From the NCBI GenBank assembly GCA_907165135.1, contig OU015568.1:11478501-11542500 (forward strand): a DNA stretch of 64,000 bases, read 5' to 3'. Every line of letters starts with the position of its first letter. Position 1 is the stretch's first letter. A program made the position numbers and the translations under genes. This document shows positions 11,273-21,684 of this stretch, one piece after another. The DNA is from Oikopleura dioica. Lineage: Eukaryota > Chordata > Appendicularia > Copelata > Oikopleuridae. The notes under the pieces were generated by a model, which was not told where the DNA came from, ran no database searches, and worked only from the letters and a program-made list of their open reading frames with translations.

Positions 11273-11698
11273 AATATCTAGACTTTCTTTATTCAGAATT
11301 TTCTTCAATCTCTATTCTTTTCATTCAAATTTCTCACCTTTTTGTTCCTTCTTTACTTGAGTCCCGCTGAAAAAATACATGATTTCTATCCGGGTTACAG
11401 CAATAAATAGTTATTAAAGTTATCCTCTAATTTATCAATAAAGAAATATTCTCATCCATGCTATTTCATTTAAAAGTTAAAACTGCATGGAGCAAGAGTG
11501 ACTGCAAAGGAAATACCAAAAAACCCTCCCATATTTAAAATATATTCAACATGTACTGCGTCGTCTTATACCTTAAACTTCTTATGTCCATTATTTATCA
11601 TGCAATAAATTTACACGATTCGAAAAACATTTTTGTCTCCGTTGGAGTTGCAATATGGTTTATAACACGCATGCATATTATCATCTAGAAGTTCTAAG
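11273..11698. other. Intergenic, with poly(A) signals
   Basis: No gene seen. AATAAA occurs at 11402-11407 and 11437-11442 and probably ends the ATP6V1A transcript. A TCATCTAG acceptor-like site lies about 12 bp before the RPF1 start. Confidence 0.5.
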
Positions 11699-13111
11699 AT
11701 GGAGGACGAGGATTTCGAACTATGCGAACTTGTCGAGGAGAATGATGAAGGCGATTTCAAGGCACCACTCCCAGATAATGACGATGCTGCGAGTGATGCC
11801 AGTATGGACTCAGATGGTAAGACAACTCTCGGACTTTGATCATAATCATGACTTCTTTAGAGGGAGAAGACTTCGAAAACGTCCCTCGAAGATTCCGCAC
11901 TGATTCCGAATCTACGACAGATACAGTATCTTCGAGCTACTCAGTAGGATCGAATATTTCTACGGTTTCGCGTTTGTCGATGCTGTCTTCGGGATCAACT
12001 ATCACCAGTGGTGGAATTTTCAAAGAAGATGAAAAGGAACTAGAGCCGAATCCAGAAGGGCCGAAGAGTGGGCCTGACATGAGTAAACTCCGAGATATCA
12101 AACATAAACAGAAACGAACAGACATGTATTTGAATCTATTGCGGCAAAAACGAAGGGTTTGTTGGCTAACATGTTCATCAAGTGTTCATAAAATTATAGC
12201 AAAAAATGAAAGAACGAAAGCAAAGAAAATTGGCTCGACTAGAATCGGGAGAAAAGGCCGAGGAGAAGAAAACGATCGAATCGATGAGAAAGTTTGATGA
12301 AACGACTGTTGAGCCTGATGATGCTGGTAAACTATAATTCTGAGTGCACAGTTTGAATAAGGTTTCAGAGGTTGATTGGGAAGAACAAAACGACGAGCTC
12401 TCGGATTATTTCAATAACGGCACTGTTCCAAAAATCCTCATCATGACTCGCAACGCGCCAAAAGGACCCATGGTCAAAATGTGCCACGAGCTGTTGAAAA
12501 CCATCCCCAACTCTCAGTTCTTCTTCCGTCAGGGCTTTGCTCTCAAAAAGATCATTCCGCAAGCAATCAAAAAGGGCTTCACGGCGATGCTGGTTGTCTC
12601 CGCAGATCGAAAATGGATTCCGAATGATTTAAAAATCATCTATCTCCCTGGAGGTCCGACGGCGCATTTTAAAATGAGCTCGGTGCGGCTTCGTGAAAAG
12701 ACGAAGGGAGGAGACACGCCGACGTCACATTTGCCAGAATTGATTTTGAACAACTTCAAAACGCGATTAGGAAGAAGAATCGGTCGAATGTTCGCAGCTC
12801 TATTCCCGCAAGTGCCTGAGTTTGAAGGCCGCCAAGTTGTCACATTCCACAATCAGCGGGATTACATTTTCTTCAGACAGCACAGATACATATTCAGGTT
12901 CGCTTTTTTGGATTAAAATTATATTTATTGGTTCCATAGGAGCGAGAAGCGAGCGGGACTGAAAGAGCTTGGACCACGATTTACTTTAAAGCTGAGATCG
13001 TTACAAAAAGGCACTTTTGACTCAAAATACGGCGAGTTTGAATACGAACATAGAAGAAAAGAGATGGACACCGAAGGCCATGGTTACTCAAAGAAAAAGT
13101 TTTTCTTGTAA
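11699..13111 (+). CDS. RPF1: Ribosome production factor 1 (Brix-domain protein)
   Basis: Five exons: 11699-11816, 11861-12156, 12200-12326, 12369-12897, 12940-13111; 413 aa. The N-terminal 130 residues are acidic and serine-rich and poorly conserved. A lysine/arginine-rich stretch leads to KFDETTVEP, the family motif before the Brix domain. The Brix domain carries [55 protein letters not shown] and [16 protein letters not shown], ending [20 protein letters not shown]. Family knowledge: RPF1 acts in 60S subunit pre-rRNA processing in the nucleolus. Human RPF1 is 349 aa; the extra length is in the N-terminus. The next gene starts 51 bp after its stop, so it is probably the first gene of an operon. 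Confidence 0.95.
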
Positions 13112-13145
13112 AATATATCGAAAGAGGTCCATTTCTTTGGAATGA

Positions 13146-13162
13146 AAAAAGGTTATTTTAGA
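13146..13162 (+). promoter_or_regulatory. Intercistronic trans-splice acceptor (RPF1 to tetraspanin)
   Basis: The 51-bp gap between the RPF1 stop and the next ATG ends GGTTATTTTAG, then A, then ATG. There is no room for a promoter, so the downstream cistron is probably released by spliced-leader trans-splicing. Confidence 0.65.
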
Positions 13163-14035
13163 ATGTGCGCGGGTGGTTTTCACTGCTCAAGGCTGAGCCT
13201 GCTCAGTTTGAATGTGCTTTATATGATAATCTCGATCGTGCTGATGTCTCTAGCTGGATATGCTAACCATGTTGGAATAATTACTGCTCCGCCAGTAGTT
13301 GGAGGTACTTGCCTGTTTTGATATATGAAATTTACTGGTTTAGGTATTCTTGCTGTTGGCATCTTCTTATTCCTCGTTTCATTTTTGGGCATATTTGCTA
13401 CAGTGAAACATCATCAAGTTAGGCTAAATTAAAGTTCATTCTCTAGCAATGGGTTTTAGGTCGGATTATTCTTCTATGTTGTCATACTATTCATTCTCTT
13501 TATCGTCGAATTTTCTGTTTCTATCGCCTGTCTGGCCCTTTCTCATACTCAGCAGGTAAAATGCCTATCTTCAAGACAAATATCTTTAATATTTTTTAGT
13601 TAGCTGTAATTGAAAAAGCATGGAATACAGTGCCTGATACGATGAAGCAAGACGCAATGAAGCAACTTGATTGCTGCGGATTTGATCGTTCTGACTACGA
13701 GGCGAAATGGACGGTAATATGAAAGAAGTACTAGAGAGTATTTGACTGCGGAAATTTAGGACGAACCATGGAAATGCGCGGATAATGGAATCAAAGTGCC
13801 AGATTCAGATCCAACAAAAGACTACGCTTTCTGCAAGGATGTGGTAGGAATAAATTGAAGCTCACAGATGCTATTGGATATTTTTCAGATCAACGACAGA
13901 ACAGACGCGGCAGTTGACAACGCTGGCTTTGTCGCTCTCATCTTCTCCTTCACTGAAATGTTCGGAGTGTGGCTAGCGATCCGATATAGAAATCAGCGCA
14001 ATCCCGCTGGACCTAATCCTCGCGCCTTTGAATAA
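13163..14035 (+). CDS. TSPAN31: Tetraspanin of the TSPAN31/TSPAN13 group
   Basis: Six exons: 13163-13304, 13344-13417, 13460-13555, 13600-13713, 13760-13843, 13889-14035; 218 aa. Four hydrophobic segments are visible (about residues 10-32, 43-65, 73-96 and 178-200). The start [10 protein letters not shown], the block [23 protein letters not shown] after the second segment, [10 protein letters not shown], the CCG motif ([11 protein letters not shown]) in the large loop and the end [18 protein letters not shown] all match the TSPAN13/31 subfamily. Tetraspanins organise membrane microdomains. The large loop has few cysteines, as in that subfamily. It follows RPF1 by 51 bp; AATAAA at 14282-14287 may end the shared transcript. 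TSPAN13 versus TSPAN31 is not resolved. Confidence 0.9.
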
Positions 14036-14335
14036 CTGCTCCTTTTGTCAAAATTGCTTTTGATCACTGCTTATTTCGTCTCGCCAATAATTCAATAATA
14101 AGCTGGCCAAAACTTACAACTGCGGCTGAGAACAATTCTAACAAGTCAATACTTTCTTCATATACTGTGCAAATTTCACTGTGGTATCAGTTATTCCTTT
14201 TTTGATACTTCTTTACCTATCTCTTTACTCCTTTCAACTCCAAAGTACGTATCTGGTGATGTACAGTCCTATCCTATTTTAAATAAATCATTGTTCTAAT
14301 AAGTTGTATTTTTTTTTATAAAATTAATCAAAAGA

Positions 14336-17300
14336 ATGGCGCATGAGTACAAATTCTCGCTGTTACTAGCGAGTCAGTACTCTGGCGGCCCTGTCGAGTG
14401 GAATGAAAGCAGTTTGATAACTGGTACAGGCGCTGTGCTGAATTATGTTGATCTTACAGCCGACTCTTCCCGCGCTACTCGCCCGGCAACGACAGATATT
14501 GTATCTGTTTCTATTTCGGTAATAATGGCATGTGAAGACCCGATTAAAAGGTATCTCTTTAGCCATGCAGAAAATTCATCGTCGTCCTCGAAGATGGCAT
14601 GCATCTGTCTATCTCCTCTGTTGAGTCAGGACGGGTGCTCTGCCGGACATCGGTTCACTCAAAATCCGCTGGAACGCCAGTCGCTGTCTCTTGGTCTCCT
14701 TGTGGTACTAAAATAATGATGACTCGAGGTGACATCGCACAGCTCTACTACTGCCCGATGAAGGAGCCTTCGTACAACCCGATGCAGCTTCTCAGAACAT
14801 TTATTGGCTCCTATGGAGCGGTAAGACACATCTCCTGGTCTGCAAAATCAGATGTTGTTGCCCTTGGTTCTGAAGATACGAAAGTAAGGGTCTATCCTAT
14901 CCCTAAAATTCACAAGATGCGAACTTGTACGACTCTTATCGGCTGCCGAGGAAACATAATGGGCACGTGGGTTGGCGGCAAGACAGGCATGGATGTTATG
15001 GCAATCGATAGAGAAGGAATGATTTGCATGTGGCAGACTGATTTCGAGCCAGATGAGCTTGAATACGACTTTAAAACAACGAGGAAGGTGATGTTTTCCC
15101 CTCAGAGATGGAAGGATCATGCTAGGGTGGCATTAGAGACGATTAAAATAGAAGATGACGATGGTGATCAGGAGGTTGATGATGATGAGAATGTAAACAA
15201 GCCAGATGAAGGTAAACTGGTTAAAATTTATCAGCTGTTTATTTTCATCAAAAATTAAAGTGGGAGAAAAGAAGGAAGACGACGGAGAAGAATCATCAGA
15301 TGAAGAAGAGCTAGAAATCATCAAATACAGACGGACTTTCAAAGACTATGTCAATCAGAAAGGAGAGCGTCACTCCCCAGTTGCAGCAGCAGACTATCAC
15401 GCAAAGCTCAACATACTCGCAGTTGGTCATGAAAATGGAACGTTTGCTATCTGGGAGATAAATTGGGCTGTTGATGCTTCTGAAGATGGAAGCATCATTC
15501 AAGTGCAAAAGTTGTCGATGGAAAATTTGTCGGCCGACTTGTCAAGGTCTCACTTTTTGCATGCTTTTTCACGTTAACGATTTTATAGGGTAAAAATTTC
15601 ACCTAAAGGTGATTGGCTTGCTCTTGGTGGAGGAGATCAGCTTATTGTTTGGGAATGGGGAACACAGAGTTACGTTTTGCAGAGCCAAAATCAGGGACAC
15701 AATGTCAGTTGCGTTGCGTACTCCCCTTGCGGATCAAAACTGGCGACAGGTGGAACCGATGGAACAGTGAAAGTCTGGAGCACCAACAGCGGCTTCTGCC
15801 AAGTCACATTCAAAGATCATGAATCTGAGGTCTCGGGGATCGCTTGGATGCGATCAGGCTTCGCGCTTGCAACTAGCTCCAAAGATGGCACTGTTCGAGC
15901 ATATGATCTGAGACGATACAGGAACTTCAGAACACTCGTGACCCCTACGCCCCAGAGACTCAAGGATGTCACTGTTGATCCTGGTGGAGAACTGATTGCT
16001 GCTGCTGGCGGCGGCAACGGATGTGTCTTTGTTTGGTCGATCAGAACCGGCCGCTTGTTGAATGAGTTCTCCAATCATGAATCGGATGTCGTATCGGTTA
16101 ACTTCTCCCCGACTTCTTGCAGGTAGCAAATATTATATCTTAATCTTCTTACTCTCGTTAAAGGCTGCTTTCTTGCTCTTGGGATGGATCCGCCATGCTA
16201 ACCGACTTTACGGACCAAGAAAAAATCCATCGAGAGGCTTTTGAATGCCCATCAGATATGTTAGCCGCCATTTGGCGACCCGATGGTGATCAAATTTGTA
16301 CCTCAAATCTCGCTGGAAAGCTCATGTTCTGGTGCCCGAAAACTTCTGCCATGCAGTTTGAAATCGATGCATCACGAGACATGAGAGCTGGGCGCCCTAA
16401 GAACTCTAGGGTATCTGCTGAAACATTGACGGATCAAGGATTTAACCAGCTGTGCTACTCGAGTGATGGAGAATACCTCCTTGCTGGAGGAAAGTCCTTC
16501 TTGGTTGTTATGTACAGTGTACGCGCGAGACATGTAGTTGGGACTTTCATTCTCTCGCAGAACTTGAATATTGATGGCTTGCAAGAGTTTTTGAGCACGA
16601 GGGACACCATGACTGAGTTCGGCGCTCTTGCTGACATTGACGATTCTGATGAGGTTAAAATTGCGGGTCAAAAGAAGAAGGATAGAGCTGTCAGGCGTGT
16701 CGAGGTTTGATTTTACTGTCGTCTTTACGTGTTATGCAAGTTTTTCAGGGAGCAATTGCTTGCCAAGGTATCCATTTCTCGCCCACTGGAAATGAATTCG
16801 CTCTCGCGACGGCTGAAGGAATTTCAATCTACTCTAAATCTCGACGAACTTTTGCATCCCTTCCTCTGAACGAGTCCGCTACTCCGGGAAATGTGCTCAA
16901 GAATTTGAACACTGGTGAATATGGATCCGCTTTGAATATGGCTATGGTGATCAACAAAGACAGTTTGATCAGACAAACAGTCGAAAGTGTACCGAGGAAT
17001 ACGATTGAATTATTAGTCGGATCATTGCCGGATAATATTAGTTTGCCACTTTTGTCTTGGATTGCAAAGTAAGACCAATCGTTTTGTTCTCTTGAGTATC
17101 GTTATTAGCGAATTGGAAACGACGAAGCACGCGCAGATTTATCTTGCCTGGTGTGCTTCGCTCTTGAAGCACTTTGCAAGGAATCCTTATTTGAAACGAA
17201 AGGTATTGGAACTGATAAGCGTTGAAGATTTACTTTTTTATTCTAGGGTGTTGCCGCTGCAAGACTGGCCGCGCGAGCAGTCCGACAACACCGAGAGAAG

Positions 17301-17417
17301 ATCTTGATGAACTCATACTCTAACTGTGCGACAATCAATTATTTGATGGAGCAAAAGCGATTGGTGCAAAATGCTCCTTCCGAAATCGTTGCGGACGAGG
17401 ATGTCATGAGCGAATGA
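14336..17417 (+). CDS. PWP2: Periodic tryptophan protein 2 (SSU processome WD-repeat protein)
   Basis: Eight exons: 14336-14518, 14563-15211, 15261-15546, 15589-16122, 16164-16704, 16749-17068, 17109-17202, 17247-17417; 925 aa against 919 in human. WD-repeat blades are seen throughout, for example CVAYSPCGSKLATGGTDGTV, VWSTNSGFCQVTFKDH, GTVRAYDLRRYRNFRT and LCYSSDGEYLLAGG. An acidic linker around residues 255-300 matches the family. The C-terminal helical Utp12-like region follows (ATPGNVLKNLNTGEYGSALN onward). PWP2 is part of the UTP-B complex that builds the 90S pre-ribosome. It is first in a probable operon with PPP1R8 starting 42 bp after its stop. Complete. Confidence 0.95.
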
Positions 17418-17459
17418 ATAATGATATTTTAACAAAACCTAATCGAGTGCACATTCAGA
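17418..17459 (+). promoter_or_regulatory. Intercistronic region with trans-splice acceptor (PWP2 to PPP1R8)
   Basis: Only 42 bp separate the stop codon and the next ATG. The gap ends GTGCACATTCAG then A then ATG, the same layout as before the tetraspanin gene. Confidence 0.65.
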
Positions 17460-18604
17460 ATGATGGTTAAACCGAGACCGGGCACTGCCGGAGCACCGGT
17501 AAAGATAAATTATGAATTCCCTAGCTGGTGTGCCAAAGCTCCGCCAGGAACACATGTTGACGTGATGAAGGACGACAAACTTATTGAAAAACTTCTGATA
17601 GGTAAGAAGCAAATCATGAATGCATTAAGTCATTTTTGATATTTAGACGAGAAGAAGTTTTATTTATTCGGTCGAAATGCGGAAATGTGCGACTTTGTTG
17701 CTGGGCATGCTTCAATAAGCCGAGCACATTGCGCCCTGACGTACCATAAAATCCTGAAGAAATCATACATTATCGATCTCAAGTCCGCTCATGGAACATT
17801 TCTTGGTCCTCTAAGAATGGAGCCAGAAGTCCCAAAACAGCTTCCTTTTGGAGTGAAGGTCCGTTTGGGTGCTTCTACTCGCTACTACGTGCTTCAAGAG
17901 CCAAACGAAACCGGAGACGAATTGGACAAGTCGATAACGCTGCCAGAAGAAGAAGAAGAATTAGATAATTTAACAGAGCTCAACACTGCCAGAAATAAAA
18001 AGATCACCGAGCTCAAGGTAGAAGATCCGCAGGGCCCAGTGAAGAAAAATAAACGAAAAAGCGTCACTTTCAATAATGAAGAAGATGTCATCAATCCCGA
18101 AGACGTTGATCCGTCAATAGGAAAATTTAGAAACGTTTGCCAAGTCACAATTATTCCTTCCAAGGTAATCATAAGTCGACCGATCGCAGAGGTATTCATG
18201 GAATTCTAGCGCAAAAGAGAAGGCCCAGCCGCCGCCAAAATGGGAATGGGTCATGCTCCTCCAAGAACTCACACAGTTGCTACGCCTGTCGCCCAATTAA
18301 CACAGGTTCAAAAGCACTTGCAAACTCGATTTTTATGCATCTTCAGCCTGCTCAAACTAAGAAACCAAAACTGTATGATGAATTATCGACCCTTTCGTCG
18401 GCACCAGATCCTGACAGTATTGCGAAACTTCCTGCTGGTTTCTTCGATCCTGGTGTGAAGGCTTCCGACGCAGAGGAGGTTCGATATTCTGGGTATTCCC
18501 TGTTTTTATAAAAAACTTAGAGTGATACTCCTAAAGCGAAAAAGTATGGCAAAGAAGCATGGCCCGGAAGAGGAAACGACAAAGTAGAGAACTTTGGCTT
18601 GTAA
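17460..18604 (+). CDS. PPP1R8: Nuclear inhibitor of protein phosphatase 1 (NIPP1)
   Basis: Five exons: 17460-17601, 17647-18164, 18210-18305, 18347-18478, 18521-18604; 323 aa against 351 in human. The N-terminus has WCAKAPPGTHVDVMKDDKLIEKL. A forkhead-associated domain follows (YLFGRNAEMCDF, SRAHCALTYHK, DLKSAHGTFLG, LGASTRYYVL). The PP1-docking RVxF-type site is present as KSVTF near residue 190, followed by INPEDVDPSIGKFRN. The end KKYGKEAWPGRG matches the conserved C-terminus. The protein targets PP1 to nuclear splicing factors and binds RNA; the FHA domain binds phosphothreonine partners. Two adjacent ATGs begin the frame. Middle cistron of the probable three-gene operon. Confidence 0.94.
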
Positions 18605-18705
18605 CACACACTTTCGCAAATATGAGCGAACTTCATTCAATTCAAAATGATCACTTTCCACATGTGAAAAAAGCTAGAAATAAACACACTCGATTCCTGT
18701 TCAGA
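18605..18705 (+). promoter_or_regulatory. Intercistronic region with trans-splice acceptor (PPP1R8 to RAB3GAP2)
   Basis: The open frame of the next gene extends upstream, with an earlier ATG at 18622, but CGATTCCTGTTCAG ending at 18704 sits directly before ATG at 18706. That acceptor argues for a trans-spliced start at 18706 and a 101-bp gap. Confidence 0.55.
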
Positions 18706-21632
18706 ATGACCTCTCGCCTTGAGACAATCAGTCGGATAAGCGATTTGGGAAAAGAGAGTATTGTGTCTAACTTGCAGGATTCTACCGATGATACTACTAG
18801 TGAAAAGCTTAATTTCTCGCAGATCGGTCTACGTCTTTCCTCTTATTTTGACTTGGGCGTAGCATGGAACAAACGAAAAGCTCTTGTCCTTACTCCTAAA
18901 TATGTGTCTGATCCGAAACGGCCCGACGAACCCCAAATGATGACTCTAAATCCTGGCAGCGAAATCAACTCGCTAAATGGGGATATCAAAGACGTCTGCA
19001 TCATCCCAATGATGTCGACAAAACGAGCCGACTGCGGTCAGCCAGAAATTGCAATCATCTGCATTGGGTTCGAATCTGGCCATGTGAAATTCTACCTAGA
19101 AACAGGCGTCATTATTCTCGAGTATCAGTTGCATCTTACTCCTGTTGAGAGAATCCGTTTCAGAGGATTCTCAGGTGCCCAGCCAGAAACGAGCTTCTAC
19201 ATTTGCCACAAAGATTGTGTGATTGAAATTGACGGAATGGAGCTTTATCAAACTTTGCGTGTAGCGAGGGTTAGTCCGGAACAAGTGCAGTTGAACGCGC
19301 TCAAGTCGAAAAAGTACACATTCACTCAAGAAAATCAAGTCGCAGACGTCGCCTCTGTTGGAAAATACTCAATTACACGTTGGGAACAGTACGTTAACGC
19401 GTCAGCATACGGGCCGAATGAGAAAGTCTCCGCGAGAATACCCGCTTACAACTCTTATATTACTTCGGGAAAGAATTTCGCACAATTTTACCATCATATT
19501 GACCAAGTCGAGCAATCTGCTATCACATCCGCTCTTTCTATTGGAAAAAGTCTAATGAAGAAATCTACTGGTTGGTTTTTTGGTGGTTCTCAGCCAGAGC
19601 CCGAGCCTGAAGTCGTCATCGATAAGGGTACAGAAATCGAACCACGGTCGACTTTATTGGATAATAATCGAACTGGTGTCAAAGTAGAACCCGCGCCGTA
19701 CGGCTTACCATTTGCTGCTGTGTCTGATAATCTTGGGAGAGTATCGATAGTCGAAACTAATTCAATGAAGATGATCAGAATTATAAAGGGCGTTCGCGAT
19801 TGCCAGATGAGTTGGCTCAGATCTTCAGATGGCGCGAGAAACGCACTGTTTTTAGTTACGCTTGATCGTTTGGGAGTTTTGTCGGTGTTTTCTGTCCATT
19901 ACGGACCAAGGGTTGCATCATGGAATGTTGGAAAAGGATCCATACTTCTTTCTCACTCGCATCAAATTGGTGTCAACGGATCAAATTTGAAGCAAATGGC
20001 GTCGAGCAATTACCAAGTTGCAGTGATGACAGCAGAAGGAGAACTTAAGAGGATTGTTATTCCGCTGCATTTGGCGTTAAGCGATCACAATTCTCCAAGA
20101 CTTGCAGACACTTCAACCCTTCGCGAGCTGAGTAAACAGCTCAAACGTGCTGATATTGAAATGTCACAAGTAAACGCACTTGTCAAGCGCCTCCGACTTT
20201 CGAATACTCAAAGGCAAGCGATTGAAAAACTCATTGCTTCGGAGAAAATTGCTCTTGATGATATTGAAAAGTACTTGGAGCTCTTTGCCGAGAAGAATAA
20301 AAATGAAAGCCTATCGGGGAAGAAAGAAACTAAGGAGTTTCAGTTCTGGCATGAGAAAATCTCGAAGATGATCTGGGCTTACAAGATGATAACGATGTCG
20401 GGAAAAGCAACCGAACCAGTCGTAGATCCAGCCTGCATTTTCAAAAATGAAGCTGAAGATGATGTAAAGACTATTTTGGATACGAAACGACAGATTTCTG
20501 AAACTAGGTCGACAAAGATCAAATTTTCAAGTGGGACTGCTTCGGTTAGCGAACTGAGTTTGTACGATTTCACAAGATGTTTAGTTGAAGATAACGGGGC
20601 ATTGAAGCTCCATCCCACGATAAGGTAAAGATCTGAGAAGGTTTTGTAGGAGAAGAAATCGAAAAATAGGTTTATTTGTAGAAATTGATCTCAGAAAAAA
20701 ATTAGAGTATTTTTGCGTTCATGAAATGGTCACGCAAAGAGTTTTTGTCATCATTAACCGCTTCGATACTGTGATTTTAAAAGTCCATATGATAAAATAA
20801 GTGCAAACATTATGATTTCTATAACGTTATCGTTCAGTGATATGAGAAAGAAGCACTTGGCATCAAAACTGTTCGAATCAGCTGAGTTGCATCAAATTAT
20901 CGAGAAATTGCTTCTTCCCCTTGCCGATTACCTTGAGCTGCTCAAATATCACGTGGCCAATGTCAGTTCTACAGCGACTACAGCTGCTCACTTTTTGCGC
21001 CTTCTTGAGGCCACTTATGAAATCTTTCACGAAACTCTTCCAAGTGATTGGCTTTTATCTCTTCGAGAAGATTGTCTTGCAGTCACTCCTTCTAATGGGC
21101 ATATTTTTGTCCATGTCATGGAGTTTTTCCGAAGAAGAAACCTTCCGTCAAACGATGAGGGGATGGACACTGATACTGCTGATTGGGATACCTTGGTGAT
21201 TGACAATCAGTGGAAAGAGGCGACTGAAACGCTGAGAATCGCTTCTGCGCTTGAAATTCTGTCTGATGGTGTCAACTACACTGCGAAAACTCTTCTCCAA
21301 GGTAGATACTTAATAAACGTCACAAAGGAAAAAAAATAAAATAAGGAGGAGTCGGTGGCGTCACAGAAGTAGTCGCAGAGTGGCTTGTGGAAAATCGTCT
21401 TACTCTAACAAGCGAGCTCCATACAAACCCTCGGGTCGCGCTTGCCCAAATGTTTCTCAAAAACTATCTAGTTCCTCATTTTCCTCTTTCACTCTCTCGT
21501 GAGATGGTAAATTCCTCAATCTTTTGGATAGCGACATCTCGATGGGCCTCTTCAACGAAAAAGTCCGCGTGCGATCAACTTCTTCCCCTTATTCTGGATT
21601 CGTTGAGTGAAATAAAGGTACAGTTTAAATAG
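18706..21632 (+). CDS. RAB3GAP2: Rab3 GTPase-activating protein non-catalytic subunit, short C-terminus
   Basis: Exons 18706-20624, 20838-21301 and 21346 to a stop at 21630-21632; about 889 aa, whereas human is 1393. Matches to the family are AIICIGFESGHVKFYLETGV, IGKSLMKKSTGWFFGG, VEPAPYGLPFAAVSDNLGRV, GPRVASWNVGKG and IVIPLHLALSD in the N-terminal propeller-like half, then LLQGGVGGVTEVVAEWLVEN further on. The partner is RAB3GAP1; the complex acts on RAB3 and as exchange factor for RAB18. The first exon is unusually long (1.9 kb) for this window and intron 1 (213 bp) is longer than its neighbours. Reading either through or across the last possible splice gives a stop at once, and the opposite-strand transporter gene ends 53 bp later, so roughly 350 C-terminal residues seem absent. 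Third cistron of the probable operon. Confidence 0.88.
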
Positions 21633-21684
21633 TATATTGAGAATATAGGATTGAAATTACAGTAGTATTACTTCGGATTTGAAC

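Noticed and set aside
18559-18705. Upstream extension of the RAB3GAP2 frame, including ATG at 18622
   Set aside because: It overlaps the end of the PPP1R8 gene, and a trans-splice acceptor sits directly before ATG 18706.
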